Of a stretch of DNA of 40,984 nucleotides, positions 1-8,625 are shown piece after piece. Numbering within the stretch: position 1 is the stretch's first letter; each line of letters opens with the position of its first letter. The notes beneath the pieces are model-generated. The model saw only the letters and a list, made by a program, of their open reading frames with translations. It was not told where the DNA came from and made no database searches. The position numbers were made by a program, and so were the translations under genes. The stretch is from Lysobacterales bacterium (GTDB lineage Bacteria; Pseudomonadota; Gammaproteobacteria; Xanthomonadales; SZUA-36), in assembly GCA_029935455.1 (NCBI GenBank), contig JAOZKI010000018.1, positions 1-40,984 of the forward strand, given 5' to 3'.

Positions 1-1413
1 GGCGCCTCTTTGATTGCGGCCAACATCTCCGCCGAGCAGATCATCGGAATGTCCGGCTCCGCATGGGTACTGGGTATCGCCATTGGCGCCTATGAGTGGA
101 TGGCAGCGCTAACCCTGGTGGTGGTCGGAAAATGGCTCTTGCCGGTATTTCTGAAGCATCAGATCTACACCATGCCCCAGTTTCTGGAGCAACGCTATGA
201 CCATCGGGTACGCAACGTGATGGCCATCTTCTGGCTCGGCGTCTACGTGTTCGTCAACCTGACCTCGATTCTTTGGCTGGGAGCGCTGGCCGTCAATACG
301 GTCACCGGCATTGATCTTGTGTGGGGCTTAATAGGTTTGGGTGCCTTTGCTACCGCCTATTCACTTTATGGCGGGCTAAAGGCGGTAGCGCTGACCGACA
401 TCATTCAGGTGGTATTACTGATCCTGGGCGGACTGCTTATTGCCTGGATTGCCTTAGATGAGGTTTCCGGTGGCGCCGGCGTTATGGCGGGCTTCCAGGT
501 GCTGACCGAGCGTTTGCCAGAAAAGTTCGACCTGATCTTTACCCGCGATTCAGAGCACTACGCCAGCCTGCCCGGCATTTCTGTACTGGTCGGCGGGTTG
601 TGGATTATGAACCTGAGCTACTGGGGTTTTAACCAGTACATTATCCAGCGTGCGCTGGCGGCGCGCTCCGTGCGCGAAGCCCAGAAAGGCATCATGTTTG
701 CCGCCTATCTGAAGATGTTGATGCCCATCATTGTGGTTTTGCCCGGCATCGCCGCCATCGTGCTGGCACCGGAACTGGAGCTTCCAGACCGGGCCTATCC
801 CACGGTCATGAAGCTTTTGCCAACCGGTATCCTGGGCCTTGTGTTTGCCGCTCTGTTGGCGGCCATCGTGTCCTCGCTGGCTTCCATGATGAACTCGATC
901 GCAACCATCTTCACCATGGATATCTATCAGCGCCTGGGGCAAACGCAAAAATCCGAGCAACAACTGGTGCGTGTGGGACGGCTCGTGAGTCTGTCCGCCA
1001 TGATTATCGCCATGCTGGTCGCACGCCCGCTGTTAGGACAGTTTGATCAGGCCTTCCAGTACATTCAGGAATTTACCGGGTTCTTTACGCCGGGCGTCTG
1101 CGCCCTGTTCCTGATGGGGATTTTCTGGAAAGCCACCACCGCTCGGGCCGCCCTGAGCATGGCGTTGGCCTCTGCGCTTCTGTCCCTGGGTTTAAAACTG
1201 TTCTGGCCCGCCCTGCCCTTTATCGACCGCGTTGGCCTGGTGTTTGTGCTGTGCGTGGCGATCGGCATGCTGGTCAGTCGTCTGGACAGCCAATCGGGCG
1301 TCCGGCAGGCCGTGGACATGGGCGCTGTAGATACGCACACCAGCAGGGGCTATAACAGCGCCGCACTGGGTATTCTGATTCTGCTCACAGCGCTCTACGC
1401 CAGCTGGTGGTAA
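1..1413 (+). CDS. Sodium/sugar symporter, SSS family, vSGLT-like (5' end outside window)
   Basis: Inner-membrane Na+-coupled solute transporter, most likely for a hexose. The reading frame is open from base 1, so the start lies upstream; 470 residues are present, with many hydrophobic helices to the stop at 1411-1413. From memory of the Vibrio vSGLT protein, the sugar- and sodium-site signatures are kept: ANISAEQ (vSGLT Ala62, Ile65, Gln69), the Glu of AYEW (Glu88), FNQY (Asn260 and the gate Tyr263), the Lys of AYLK (Lys294), the VSSLAS sodium-site serines and FQYIQE (Gln428). The family and probable sugar specificity are therefore well supported, although the exact sugar is inferred. A hairpin follows the stop, and the next gene starts 62 bases on. 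Confidence 0.9.
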   Translation, partial: GASLIAANISAEQIIGMSGSAWVLGIAIGAYEWMAALTLVVVGKWLLPVFLKHQIYTMPQFLEQRYDHRVRNVMAIFWLGVYVFVNLTSILWLGALAVNTVTGIDLVWGLIGLGAFATAYSLYGGLKAVALTDIIQVVLLILGGLLIAWIALDEVSGGAGVMAGFQVLTERLPEKFDLIFTRDSEHYASLPGISVLVGGLWIMNLSYWGFNQYIIQRALAARSVREAQKGIMFAAYLKMLMPIIVVLPGIAAIVLAPELELPDRAYPTVMKLLPTGILGLVFAALLAAIVSSLASMMNSIATIFTMDIYQRLGQTQKSEQQLVRVGRLVSLSAMIIAMLVARPLLGQFDQAFQYIQEFTGFFTPGVCALFLMGIFWKATTARAALSMALASALLSLGLKLFWPALPFIDRVGLVFVLCVAIGMLVSRLDSQSGVRQAVDMGAVDTHTSRGYNSAALGILILLTALYASWW

Positions 1414-1414
1414 G

Positions 1415-1443
1415 GCGGCCGCACGTGCCGATAGGCAGGCCGC
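1415..1443 (+). terminator. Possible hairpin terminator after the symporter
   Basis: Two bases after the symporter stop, GCGGCC (1415-1420) pairs with GGCCGC (1438-1443), and inside it TGCC-GATA-GGCA (1426-1437) forms a second stem with a five-base bulge. The downstream run is only moderately T-rich (cttttggtt), so this is a candidate and may be weak. Confidence 0.35.
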
Positions 1444-1463
1444 ATCATGGCGGTTCTTTTGGT

Positions 1464-1469
1464 TAGAAT
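1464..1469 (+). promoter_or_regulatory. Candidate -10 element of the TPR-sulfotransferase gene
   Basis: TAGAAT lies seven bases before the ATG at 1476, which would place transcription initiation at or next to the start codon. No clear -35 hexamer and no Shine-Dalgarno sequence are visible before this ATG, so a near-leaderless transcript is possible. Weak single-motif evidence. Confidence 0.25.
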
Positions 1470-1475
1470 GCGCAG

Positions 1476-3497
1476 ATGAATTCGACCTCTGAAAGCGCAG
1501 CAGAGAGCCTGCGCAAAGCCGCCAGCGCACTGCAAGCGAACCGCCCCTTGCGTGCTGAAGAAGCCTGCCGCGACTATCTGGATCTGCATCCGGGCAGCGC
1601 TGAGCATTTGCGTCTACTAGCGCACGCGCTGATTAAGCAGAACCGCCTGCCTGAAGCGCAGGAACAACTGGCCTTCGCGCTGCAACTCCGCCCCGACCAG
1701 GCCGAGCTGCAGGAAGATCTGGGCACGGTTTTAATGCTGCAACGACGACCGCAGGAAGCCGCGCAGGCGCTGCGTAAGGCCGTCGAGCTTGATCCGACCC
1801 GACCCGAAGCGCATAAGAAGCTCGGTCGGGTGCTGGTCGCGCTGGGTGAGGGGCAAGCCGCCGATCGGGAATTTGAAGAGTTTTTTGATCGTGACCCCGA
1901 GTCCGGCGCCGTTGCCATTGGTGCCGAGCATCTGCGCGCAGGACGCACGGAAGAAGGCATTAAAACGCTCACCCAGGCCTTGCGTGACGCGCCGCGAAAC
2001 GTCGATGCCATGATGTTTCTGGCCATGGCCTATCGCAAACAGGAGACGCGACTGGATGATGCTGAAGCCTTGCTGCGTCGCGCGACTCAGGTAGCACCCG
2101 ACCACGTGCCCGCCTGGCTCAATCTGGGCGGCATTCTAAGCGAACAGAACAAGCGCGAGGACGCGCTCGAGGCCTACCGTCAGGCGACCCGACTGGAACC
2201 CGGCCACGCGGGCGCCTGGGCGTTACTGGCCAGTTGCTACGCCTTTCTCAACCTGACCGAGCAGGCCAGCCAGGCTTTTGAGAAGTCCCTGCAACTGAAA
2301 GCCGACCACCCAAATACACAGATGGGTTATGGCCATGTACTGAAGACCCTGGGGGATCAGAAAGCGGCGCTGAAGGCCTATCGAGAGGCCATTCGGCTGC
2401 GGCCAAAGTTTGGCGAGGTCTACTGGTCCATGGCGAACCTCAAGATCTTTCGCTTCGAGGATGCGGAGGTGGACGCCATGCTGGAGCAGCTTGAAAAAGG
2501 GCAGCTCAGCGATAGCGAAGAGGTCCATTTCCGCTTCGCGCTCGGCAAGGCCTATGAAGACCGGAAAGACTATGCGCAAGCCTGGCACTTCTACGATACG
2601 GGCAACCAGAAACACCGGGAGACGGTCTATTTCGATCCCAATGAAAATGAAGCCCGGCAGGTCGCCATTCGAGAATTCTTCAGTGCCGACTTTTTTGCCG
2701 AGCATGGCGATGTGGGATTTGATGCCGATGATCTGATTCTTATCGTAGGCCTGCCCCGTACTGGCTCCACCCTGGTGGAGCAAATTCTTGCCAGCCATAG
2801 CCAGGTGGAAGGCACGGCGGAGCTGCCCACACTCGGGCGTCTTTCCAACAGCATCGGGCGCTATCGCACGGACGGCATCGGCTTTCCCCGGGCCGCCGGC
2901 GATCTGCGCAAGCGGGACTGGCGTCAAATCGGCCGCCAGTATATGGAACTCACGCGCGCGTTTCGTGAGACGGATCGACCCTACTTTACCGACAAGCTGC
3001 CCAATAACTTTGCCCTGGTTGGTTTTCTGCACACGATCCTGCCGAACGCCAAGATCATTAATACGCTGCGTCATCCACTGGATACGCTGCTGGGTAACTA
3101 CAAGCAGCTCTACGGCCAGGGCCAGAACTTTACCTATGACACCTTTGACCTGGCCGAATATTACCGCCAGTACATGACCACCATGGATCACTGGCATGCG
3201 GTGCTGCCGGGGAAAGTGCTGGATGTGCGCTACGAAGACACGGTGCTGGATACGGAACAACAGGTGCGGCGCATACTGGCGCATTGCAATCTGCCGTTTG
3301 AAGACGCCTGCCTGCGGCCCTGGGAAACGGATCGCGCCGTGCGCACGGCCAGTTCAGAACAGGTGCGTCAGCCTATTTATACCGGCGCACTGGGCAAATG
3401 GCGACGCTATGAACCCCAGCTCAGTTTCTGGAAAGAATCACTTCATGATCTCCTGGAAGCACTACCGGAGCAGGTGCAAAACGCTGGTCTTGACTAA
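1476..3497 (+). CDS. TPR-repeat protein fused to a sulfotransferase domain
   Basis: A 673-residue two-part protein. Residues 1 to about 380 are tandem 34-residue TPR units with the usual A/L/Y/P spacing (for example AWLNLGGILSEQNKREDALE), a protein-protein interaction scaffold. From about residue 418 a sulfotransferase domain begins: LILIVGLPRTGSTLVEQIL is the 5'-phosphosulfate loop binding PAPS, and TLRHPLDTLLGNY resembles the 3'-phosphate binding motif. The family transfers sulfate from PAPS to a hydroxyl or amine on a protein, glycan or small molecule; the acceptor here is unknown. There is no signal peptide, so it is probably cytosolic. No Shine-Dalgarno sequence precedes the ATG. A beta-propeller-like gene converges on it from the right. 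Confidence 0.88.
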   Translation: MNSTSESAAESLRKAASALQANRPLRAEEACRDYLDLHPGSAEHLRLLAHALIKQNRLPEAQEQLAFALQLRPDQAELQEDLGTVLMLQRRPQEAAQALRKAVELDPTRPEAHKKLGRVLVALGEGQAADREFEEFFDRDPESGAVAIGAEHLRAGRTEEGIKTLTQALRDAPRNVDAMMFLAMAYRKQETRLDDAEALLRRATQVAPDHVPAWLNLGGILSEQNKREDALEAYRQATRLEPGHAGAWALLASCYAFLNLTEQASQAFEKSLQLKADHPNTQMGYGHVLKTLGDQKAALKAYREAIRLRPKFGEVYWSMANLKIFRFEDAEVDAMLEQLEKGQLSDSEEVHFRFALGKAYEDRKDYAQAWHFYDTGNQKHRETVYFDPNENEARQVAIREFFSADFFAEHGDVGFDADDLILIVGLPRTGSTLVEQILASHSQVEGTAELPTLGRLSNSIGRYRTDGIGFPRAAGDLRKRDWRQIGRQYMELTRAFRETDRPYFTDKLPNNFALVGFLHTILPNAKIINTLRHPLDTLLGNYKQLYGQGQNFTYDTFDLAEYYRQYMTTMDHWHAVLPGKVLDVRYEDTVLDTEQQVRRILAHCNLPFEDACLRPWETDRAVRTASSEQVRQPIYTGALGKWRRYEPQLSFWKESLHDLLEALPEQVQNAGLD

Positions 3498-3539
3498 CCG
3501 CACAAGGGGCCGCCCGAAGCACGACCGCTGGTCAGCAGC

Positions 3540-4463
3540 TTACCAGGGCCAAACGGCCAGGCCGTGTATGGCGTTGCGGATATCTGTGCTGATGCGCACG
3601 GACATGAGTTGACGGGACGCTTGCAGATCGTAGAGCGTTACCGTTGAAGGCGAGGAGCCACCGGCCACGACCCGCTCGGAAAGCACGCAGAGACCACGGG
3701 CAAAGCCCTGGCGCGCCAGGCGGCTGTCATCAACGCCCCGATGGGTCAATTCCGCGGGATCGTATTTGGGCACGGGCAAGGCGCGATCCTCGTCACCCTC
3801 GCCGCGACCACAATAGCGCAGCACATCGGACTGCGTATCGTTAAACAGCACGCCGTCCCGAAAGGGCTGCGCGTTGTGCGTGCCGGCCGGCAAGGTGGCC
3901 GCCATGCTCACCTCCTCACTGTTGAAATGCAGCAATCCACCGGATTTCAGCCCCGACATGTACAGCCCGCCCTCGCGGCAGGCCACGTTGTTCAGATGCA
4001 GCTTGTTTAACATCAGCGGGCCGGCTTCCTGCATCGGATCATAGACCGTGCCTTTAAAGCGGAAGCCCTGCATGTCGATGTGCAGGGCCCAGTGGAACTG
4101 CTCTCGCTCAAGATCGAAAGCAAGGATGCTGTCGTAGGCCGTGGAAGTCAGAAACAGGCTGCCCTGCCAGCAGGCGATCTCATGGCAATGTTTCAGATGG
4201 GGACAGCGCCAGGAACCGATAAGCTCAAAATCGGGCGTATAAGCGAACAACTCATCACTGGCTGCGATGTAGACACGCTCGCCGGCAAACGCGATACCGC
4301 GAAGCCCGCGATCCGCACCGCGCCCCTCCCAGTCGATATCCATGGTGTTCCAATCGATTTTCTGTTGCACCGTTTGCTGCTGCAGATCGATCAGATAAAC
4401 ACCGCCGTGACTTTGGCCCTGCTCACTGCCACGGACCACAGAGGTTGCTAATAGCTTGTTCAT
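3540..4463 (-). CDS. Beta-propeller-like protein of unknown function
   Basis: 307 residues from the ATG at 4463-4461. The open frame extends further upstream, but that extension is low-complexity and overlaps the TonB receptor terminator, so the internal MNKLLATS start is preferred. The sequence is a series of beta-rich blade-like segments (VYIAASDELFAYTP, LFLTSTAYDSILAFD, LYMSGLKSGGLLHF) with conserved-looking HCHEI and LHLNNV segments. This pattern suggests a seven-bladed propeller related to DUF4915/TIGR03032-type proteins, but I am not certain of the family. No signal peptide or membrane segment is visible. It converges on the TPR-sulfotransferase with a 42-base gap, which hints at a shared role in glycan or product sulfation but proves nothing. 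Confidence 0.7.
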   Translation of the reverse strand: MNKLLATSVVRGSEQGQSHGGVYLIDLQQQTVQQKIDWNTMDIDWEGRGADRGLRGIAFAGERVYIAASDELFAYTPDFELIGSWRCPHLKHCHEIACWQGSLFLTSTAYDSILAFDLEREQFHWALHIDMQGFRFKGTVYDPMQEAGPLMLNKLHLNNVACREGGLYMSGLKSGGLLHFNSEEVSMAATLPAGTHNAQPFRDGVLFNDTQSDVLRYCGRGEGDEDRALPVPKYDPAELTHRGVDDSRLARQGFARGLCVLSERVVAGGSSPSTVTLYDLQASRQLMSVRISTDIRNAIHGLAVWPW

Positions 4464-4488
4464 TCCGCCCTTTTGCTCAGCGAGCGCG

Positions 4489-4522
4489 CAAAAGAAAAGA
4501 GGCACGGCCGAAGCCGCGCCCC
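4489..4522 (-). terminator. Rho-independent terminator of the TonB-dependent receptor gene
   Basis: Read on the minus strand just after the receptor stop: GGCGCGGC-TTCG-GCCGTGCC forms an eight-pair stem with a stable TTCG tetraloop and one G-T wobble (plus-strand 4501-4520), followed by TCTTTTCTTT (4500-4491). This separates the receptor transcript from the beta-propeller gene that starts at 4463. Confidence 0.75.
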
Positions 4523-4545
4523 TTTTGCTCGTACCAGCGCTGGGA

Positions 4546-6951
4546 TCAGTAGAAGCCCTTGCGCACGGACAGACCGTAGTGACGCGGCCGCGAGACCCAT
4601 TCGATGATGCGGTAGTCCGGCACCCCGAAGAAGTCTGACGCATAGGCGTTGCTCTGACGGCCGTTCACAATCCGCTCGTCAGTGAGGTTGCGCACAAACG
4701 CGGTAATGGTCCAGTCGTTTGGCAAACTCAAACCCAACTGCAGATTGGTGGTATTCCAGTCCGGAATCAAACCGTCCGGATCACGACTGATGGCCGAGCC
4801 AGTGGAATCCCACCATTCGTCGCCGTAGGAATAATCCGCGTAAAGCCACAAGTCGCCGCCCATCACTTCCATGGGGAAGGTGTAGTCGGCCGATACCCAC
4901 CAGGAAAGCTCCGGTGCATTCGGCAACGGGTCACCCGGACGGATCACATCGCCATTCAGGAACTCATAGAAGGATTTGGATTCGCCCTTCAGACTGGTGA
5001 TGTTGCCCTGCAACTGCAGATTATCGGTGGCTTGCCAGACCACAGATGCCTCGACACCTTTGGTTTCCGTATCACCGCCATTAATGGTACCCCGCAGCCA
5101 CCACTGGCCATCAACACCGCCTTCATTGAACTGGCGGTCTTTCCACTCCAGCAGGAAGAAGTTGATATTGAACACCAGGGAGTTATCAAACCAGCTGGTT
5201 TTGGCACCAATCTCGTAGTTGTCGAGAAAGTCGGGCTGATACTCGGGCGGGATCAAGCCGGTCCGGGCCGCACGCTCGGAGTTGTCGCCACCGAGGCGGA
5301 AACCCTGACTGAACAGCGCATAGGCCATGATGTCATCGTTAAAGAAGTACTGAGTGGACAGCTTGTAGACCGTATCGCTGTCCTTACTTACCGAACGAAC
5401 CACCCCGCGGGATTCACCGCTATTGGGTGGCGGCAGACCCTCAGGGAACTGGTTCTGATCAAAGAAATCCTGCTTGAATTGGAACCAGCGCGCGCCACCG
5501 GTAACCCACCATTTCTCGGTCAGTTCGAAGGTCACCTCGCCGAAGAATGCCAACTGCTCATCGGTACGGTCCAGCCGGTTGGTGTAGCCAAACGTGGTCG
5601 GGGCCAACGGATAGGCCACATCATAACCCTGATAGTAGGCCTGGAAGTAGGCATAGGCGTTGGCTGTGGCCCAGGCCTGCGTGTTCATCAGATCCGGGTT
5701 GGTTGCACCATAGAGCCACTTGTCATTGATCTTCTCGTAGAAGGCACCGACCATCCAGCTGAAGCGGCTGTCCGTGTCAGAGGTCAGGCGCAGTTCCTGC
5801 GAGACCCGGTCTTGCGTTTGGTCGTTAAAGATCCAGCCGTAGGTGTATTCCGAGTTATACAGTCCATAGCCCAGATAGTTACCGAAGTAGCCGTCCTTGT
5901 ACTGCTCGTACACCATGTTCTCAAATTCGTAGGTAATCTCGCGATCGAGATAGGTGGTGCTGCTGGTCAGGGTGGCAAAGCCCAGATCACCTTCGATTAG
6001 CAGCGACGCGTTCCACCATTCATCGTTGCGGTTTTCCTTGTGGAAGTAGGCATGCTGGTAATCAGGCAGGTTGGTATCGTCGCCCCAAGAGCCCTCGCTC
6101 TCGTTGCGCTCTGAGATAAGCGCCACGATGGCTTCCCAGTTGTCGTTCACATTCCACAGCAGGGATGCCCGGCCGCCAGAAAGCTGATACTCGTTGTAGT
6201 TGTCTTCCACCAGCGCCGCGTTATTACCGGCGGAGATGAAGCTCGGGTCGGGCTGCACAAAGGTCTCGCCGTAGACGTTGTCAATCCAGCCACCCTCATC
6301 TCGGGTATGACCGACCACGCGCAGCGCCAGCGTATCGTCGATGAGCGGGATGTTGATCCAGCCATTTAGCGCGTAGCTGCCGTCGCCGCCCTTGGTATCG
6401 AAATATTCACCATAAACCTCGCCATACATGGCGGAGGGGTCTGGCTTGTTTGTCACCACGCGCACGGTGCCGGCCAGGGATGATGAGCCGAACAGCGTAC
6501 CCTGCGGCCCCGGCAGGGCCTCAATGCGCTCGATATCAACCATGGCGGGCCACAGCTGCTGCGAGTTGAAGGTCAGCGGCGTCTCATCGAAATAGATCGC
6601 GCTGGTGCTACCGGTGTAGTACTCGCCGGTACCCGTGGAGATGCCACGGAATTTGACCGAGTTTCGACCCGGCTGCGTAGTGATCAGCGACAGGCTGGGT
6701 ATGGCGTTGGCCACGTCCGTAAAGCTGGTGAAAGCATTGCGGATGATATCGTCACTGGTGAAAGCCTGCAGACTCTGCGGCAAGTCCTGCATGGACGCTT
6801 CGCGGAGCGTGGCGGTCACGATCACTTCTTCCAGGACGCGATCCGCATCCGCCTGCTCCTGGTCCTGAGCGAGCGCGCCAGCGCCTGGTGCCATGGCGGC
6901 CGCAATGGCCGTACTCAATGTGGTTCTAGGAAACTTGCGATTGGTGCTCAT
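4546..6951 (-). CDS. TonB-dependent outer-membrane receptor
   Basis: 801 residues, a typical length. An N-terminal signal peptide (basic MSTNRKFPR, hydrophobic core, ALAQ cleavage region) is followed by a TonB-box-like EEVIVTA near residue 44. The plug domain follows, with the usual SLSLITTQPGRNSVKFRGIS and GPQGTLFGSSSLAGTVRVVT segments. The rest is a 22-strand-type barrel rich in aromatic residues with YALFSQGFRLGG and NLTDE motifs, ending in the terminal aromatic expected for an outer-membrane barrel. It imports a large or scarce ligand using TonB energy. The ligand is not readable from sequence: there are no siderophore synthesis genes nearby, and the sugar symporter and serine hydrolases suggest a nutrient rather than iron. 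The ATG at 6951 is preceded by GGGGAA. A dedicated terminator follows. Confidence 0.95.
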   Translation of the reverse strand: MSTNRKFPRTTLSTAIAAAMAPGAGALAQDQEQADADRVLEEVIVTATLREASMQDLPQSLQAFTSDDIIRNAFTSFTDVANAIPSLSLITTQPGRNSVKFRGISTGTGEYYTGSTSAIYFDETPLTFNSQQLWPAMVDIERIEALPGPQGTLFGSSSLAGTVRVVTNKPDPSAMYGEVYGEYFDTKGGDGSYALNGWINIPLIDDTLALRVVGHTRDEGGWIDNVYGETFVQPDPSFISAGNNAALVEDNYNEYQLSGGRASLLWNVNDNWEAIVALISERNESEGSWGDDTNLPDYQHAYFHKENRNDEWWNASLLIEGDLGFATLTSSTTYLDREITYEFENMVYEQYKDGYFGNYLGYGLYNSEYTYGWIFNDQTQDRVSQELRLTSDTDSRFSWMVGAFYEKINDKWLYGATNPDLMNTQAWATANAYAYFQAYYQGYDVAYPLAPTTFGYTNRLDRTDEQLAFFGEVTFELTEKWWVTGGARWFQFKQDFFDQNQFPEGLPPPNSGESRGVVRSVSKDSDTVYKLSTQYFFNDDIMAYALFSQGFRLGGDNSERAARTGLIPPEYQPDFLDNYEIGAKTSWFDNSLVFNINFFLLEWKDRQFNEGGVDGQWWLRGTINGGDTETKGVEASVVWQATDNLQLQGNITSLKGESKSFYEFLNGDVIRPGDPLPNAPELSWWVSADYTFPMEVMGGDLWLYADYSYGDEWWDSTGSAISRDPDGLIPDWNTTNLQLGLSLPNDWTITAFVRNLTDERIVNGRQSNAYASDFFGVPDYRIIEWVSRPRHYGLSVRKGFY

Positions 6952-7099
6952 TCAGCGATTCCCCGCGTTTGCGTTTTATCTCTCACTGGTCCTGCGTCCA
7001 GGCCAGCCTGTTTCAGTACATTGACCATAACCAGTGGTGGTTCGGGTCACTTCCTTCCTTGCAGGCACGGACACGCTTTCATCACGAGGCCTTCACCTG

Positions 7100-7154
7100 A
7101 ATTTAACAACTTCAACTGGGCCGCACAACCCAATGGTTACCGATGTTGCGGCCC
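7100..7154 (-). terminator. Candidate terminator after the first serine hydrolase
   Basis: Just past the stop at 7162 on the minus strand, GGGCCGCAAC pairs with GTTGTGCGGCCC (plus 7118-7154; seven GC-rich pairs plus three more beyond a two-base bulge), with a roughly 15-base loop. The following minus-strand sequence (AGTTGAAGTTGTTAAATTC) is T-rich but not a clean run. The rest of the 210-base gap up to 6951 must hold the TonB receptor promoter, but I see no convincing -35/-10 pair there. Confidence 0.45.
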
Positions 7155-7161
7155 CAATCCG

Positions 7162-8466
7162 TCACTCTCCGCTCGCATCTTCGTCCGGCCACAGCCCAGC
7201 CCAGATTTCACGAATCATGGGCAGCACACTGATATTGCCACCCTCCTCATCGTAATAACCGGTCCAGACAGCCACCAGATCTTTGCGCGGATTAATCATC
7301 AGGCCCTGACCAGCCCAGCCGCCCTTCATAAAGTCATCGTTACTGTAGACCGCGTCCCACTGATAAACGTTGTGACGCAGATAATCAGGCCGAACATTGC
7401 CCCAGGCCGTGTTTTCCATGAGGCTGCCGCGGCCACCGTTAAGGATCATGTCCAGGTAGCGCGGGGAAATGATTTCCTGATCACTGACCACCGCGCGGCT
7501 CGGCGTAAAGAGAAGCCCGAAACGGCCCATATCCCGCACGGTACTCATAAGGCCACCACTGGTCAGCGGGATGCCGTAACGCCCCGCCCAGATCACCGCA
7601 TCAGCCTCGGCACCAATATGACGCCAGACCTCGCGCGTCAGCACGTCCTGAAACGGCATGCCAGTCAGGGTCTCCACCAGCCAGCCGATGACAAACGTAT
7701 CCACTCCGGAATAGTTGTAGCCGACACCGGGCTCGGCCCAGCGTTGTTCAGGACTGAGGGACGCAATGTAGTCGTAGGGATTGTCAGCGGAACCGGGCGG
7801 GCGATGCCCTTCGCCGATAGACGAAGAGTAGCGGTAATAACAACTGTCCCAACTCTCGTAGCTGTCTCCACAGTCAACGCCGGAGGCCATATCCAGCACG
7901 TCGCGAACGGGCACCCCTGCGTAGGCCGAGCCTTTGAGCTTGGGAATGTAATGATCGATGGGCAGACTCACATCCACTTCGCCACGATCTTCCAGTATGG
8001 CCAGCACGGTCGCCACATAGGCCTTGGTGACGGACCAGAACAGGGGTTTGTCGTGCGGCTGCTGGCGGGGATAGTTCTCATAGACGATCTTGCCCTGATG
8101 CAAAATCATGACCGCCATGGTGGTAGCCGCATCACTGGCCAGAAACTGATCAAAGGCCATGGGCCCGCTCGGCGTCTCCACTTCGAAGGCACCGATGGCC
8201 GCATTGGGTGCCAGCGCAAGCTCCCGCACCGGCCCATCGCGGTATACGGTGACCGTTGGCACAAACTTCTGCAGGTTCAGATTGTTCCAGCGCATGGACT
8301 CGCCATTGACGGTCCACCAAATATCGTCACTGGGCAGCTTTTCAAACTGGGCGCGCGTCTCTGCCACGCTGGTGGTCGGGGTGTAGTCCCTGTCAGCAAG
8401 CGCCCCGCCCCCCATAAAGATCAGGGTCAGGGCGGCGGCAAGGCGAGGTAAACGCGCGGCAGACAT
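7162..8466 (-). CDS. Secreted serine hydrolase, class C beta-lactamase/esterase family
   Basis: 434 residues from the ATG at 8466, chosen because GGAG lies seven bases upstream and because the protein then begins with a clean signal peptide (MSAARLPRLAAALTLIF, ALAD cleavage region); the longer open frame adds an arginine-rich unlikely extension. The family nucleophile motif SxxK is present as S145-V-T-K148. GYNYSG supplies the YxN-type tyrosine region, and GGLMSTVRDMGRFG and KGGWAGQG are further family blocks. Related periplasmic enzymes include esterases, D-aminopeptidases, 6-aminohexanoate-dimer hydrolases and penicillin-binding-protein-like enzymes, so the substrate is open. It lies upstream of the TonB receptor on the same strand but is separated by a candidate terminator. 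Confidence 0.88.
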   Translation of the reverse strand: MSAARLPRLAAALTLIFMGGGALADRDYTPTTSVAETRAQFEKLPSDDIWWTVNGESMRWNNLNLQKFVPTVTVYRDGPVRELALAPNAAIGAFEVETPSGPMAFDQFLASDAATTMAVMILHQGKIVYENYPRQQPHDKPLFWSVTKAYVATVLAILEDRGEVDVSLPIDHYIPKLKGSAYAGVPVRDVLDMASGVDCGDSYESWDSCYYRYSSSIGEGHRPPGSADNPYDYIASLSPEQRWAEPGVGYNYSGVDTFVIGWLVETLTGMPFQDVLTREVWRHIGAEADAVIWAGRYGIPLTSGGLMSTVRDMGRFGLLFTPSRAVVSDQEIISPRYLDMILNGGRGSLMENTAWGNVRPDYLRHNVYQWDAVYSNDDFMKGGWAGQGLMINPRKDLVAVWTGYYDEEGGNISVLPMIREIWAGLWPDEDASGE

Positions 8467-8593
8467 AGGCGGCTCCAGCAGGGTCAGCATCTCATTCTGG
8501 CCTAGCCCATGCAGCAGCGGGTTGAGTTTTTTAGAAGCAGCGGCAGGCTTGGAGCGCAATCGCCGGACGCGAGGCCACCGGTTTAGCCGGGCC

Positions 8594-8615
8594 GGCACCG
8601 GCTTGTGCCGGTGCC
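8594..8615. repeat. Perfect 9-bp inverted repeat (hairpin) after the Rieske oxygenase gene
   Basis: GGCACCGGC-TTGT-GCCGGTGCC is a perfect nine-pair stem with a four-base loop, ten bases past the Rieske stop at 8626. No T-run follows on either strand, so it is not a canonical Rho-independent terminator. It could protect the 3' end of the mRNA or be a short dispersed palindrome. The remaining sequence up to 8466 holds nothing else I recognise. Confidence 0.5.
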
Positions 8616-8625
8616 ATGGCAGGCT

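Noticed and set aside
4546-6951. Siderophore receptor assignment for the TonB-dependent receptor
   Set aside because: There is no iron-uptake context nearby, and plug motifs alone do not define the ligand.
7021-8451. 476-codon plus-strand open frame opposite the first serine hydrolase
   Set aside because: The minus strand carries a complete catalytic domain with signal peptide; the plus frame has no family motif and is a GC-rich antisense shadow.
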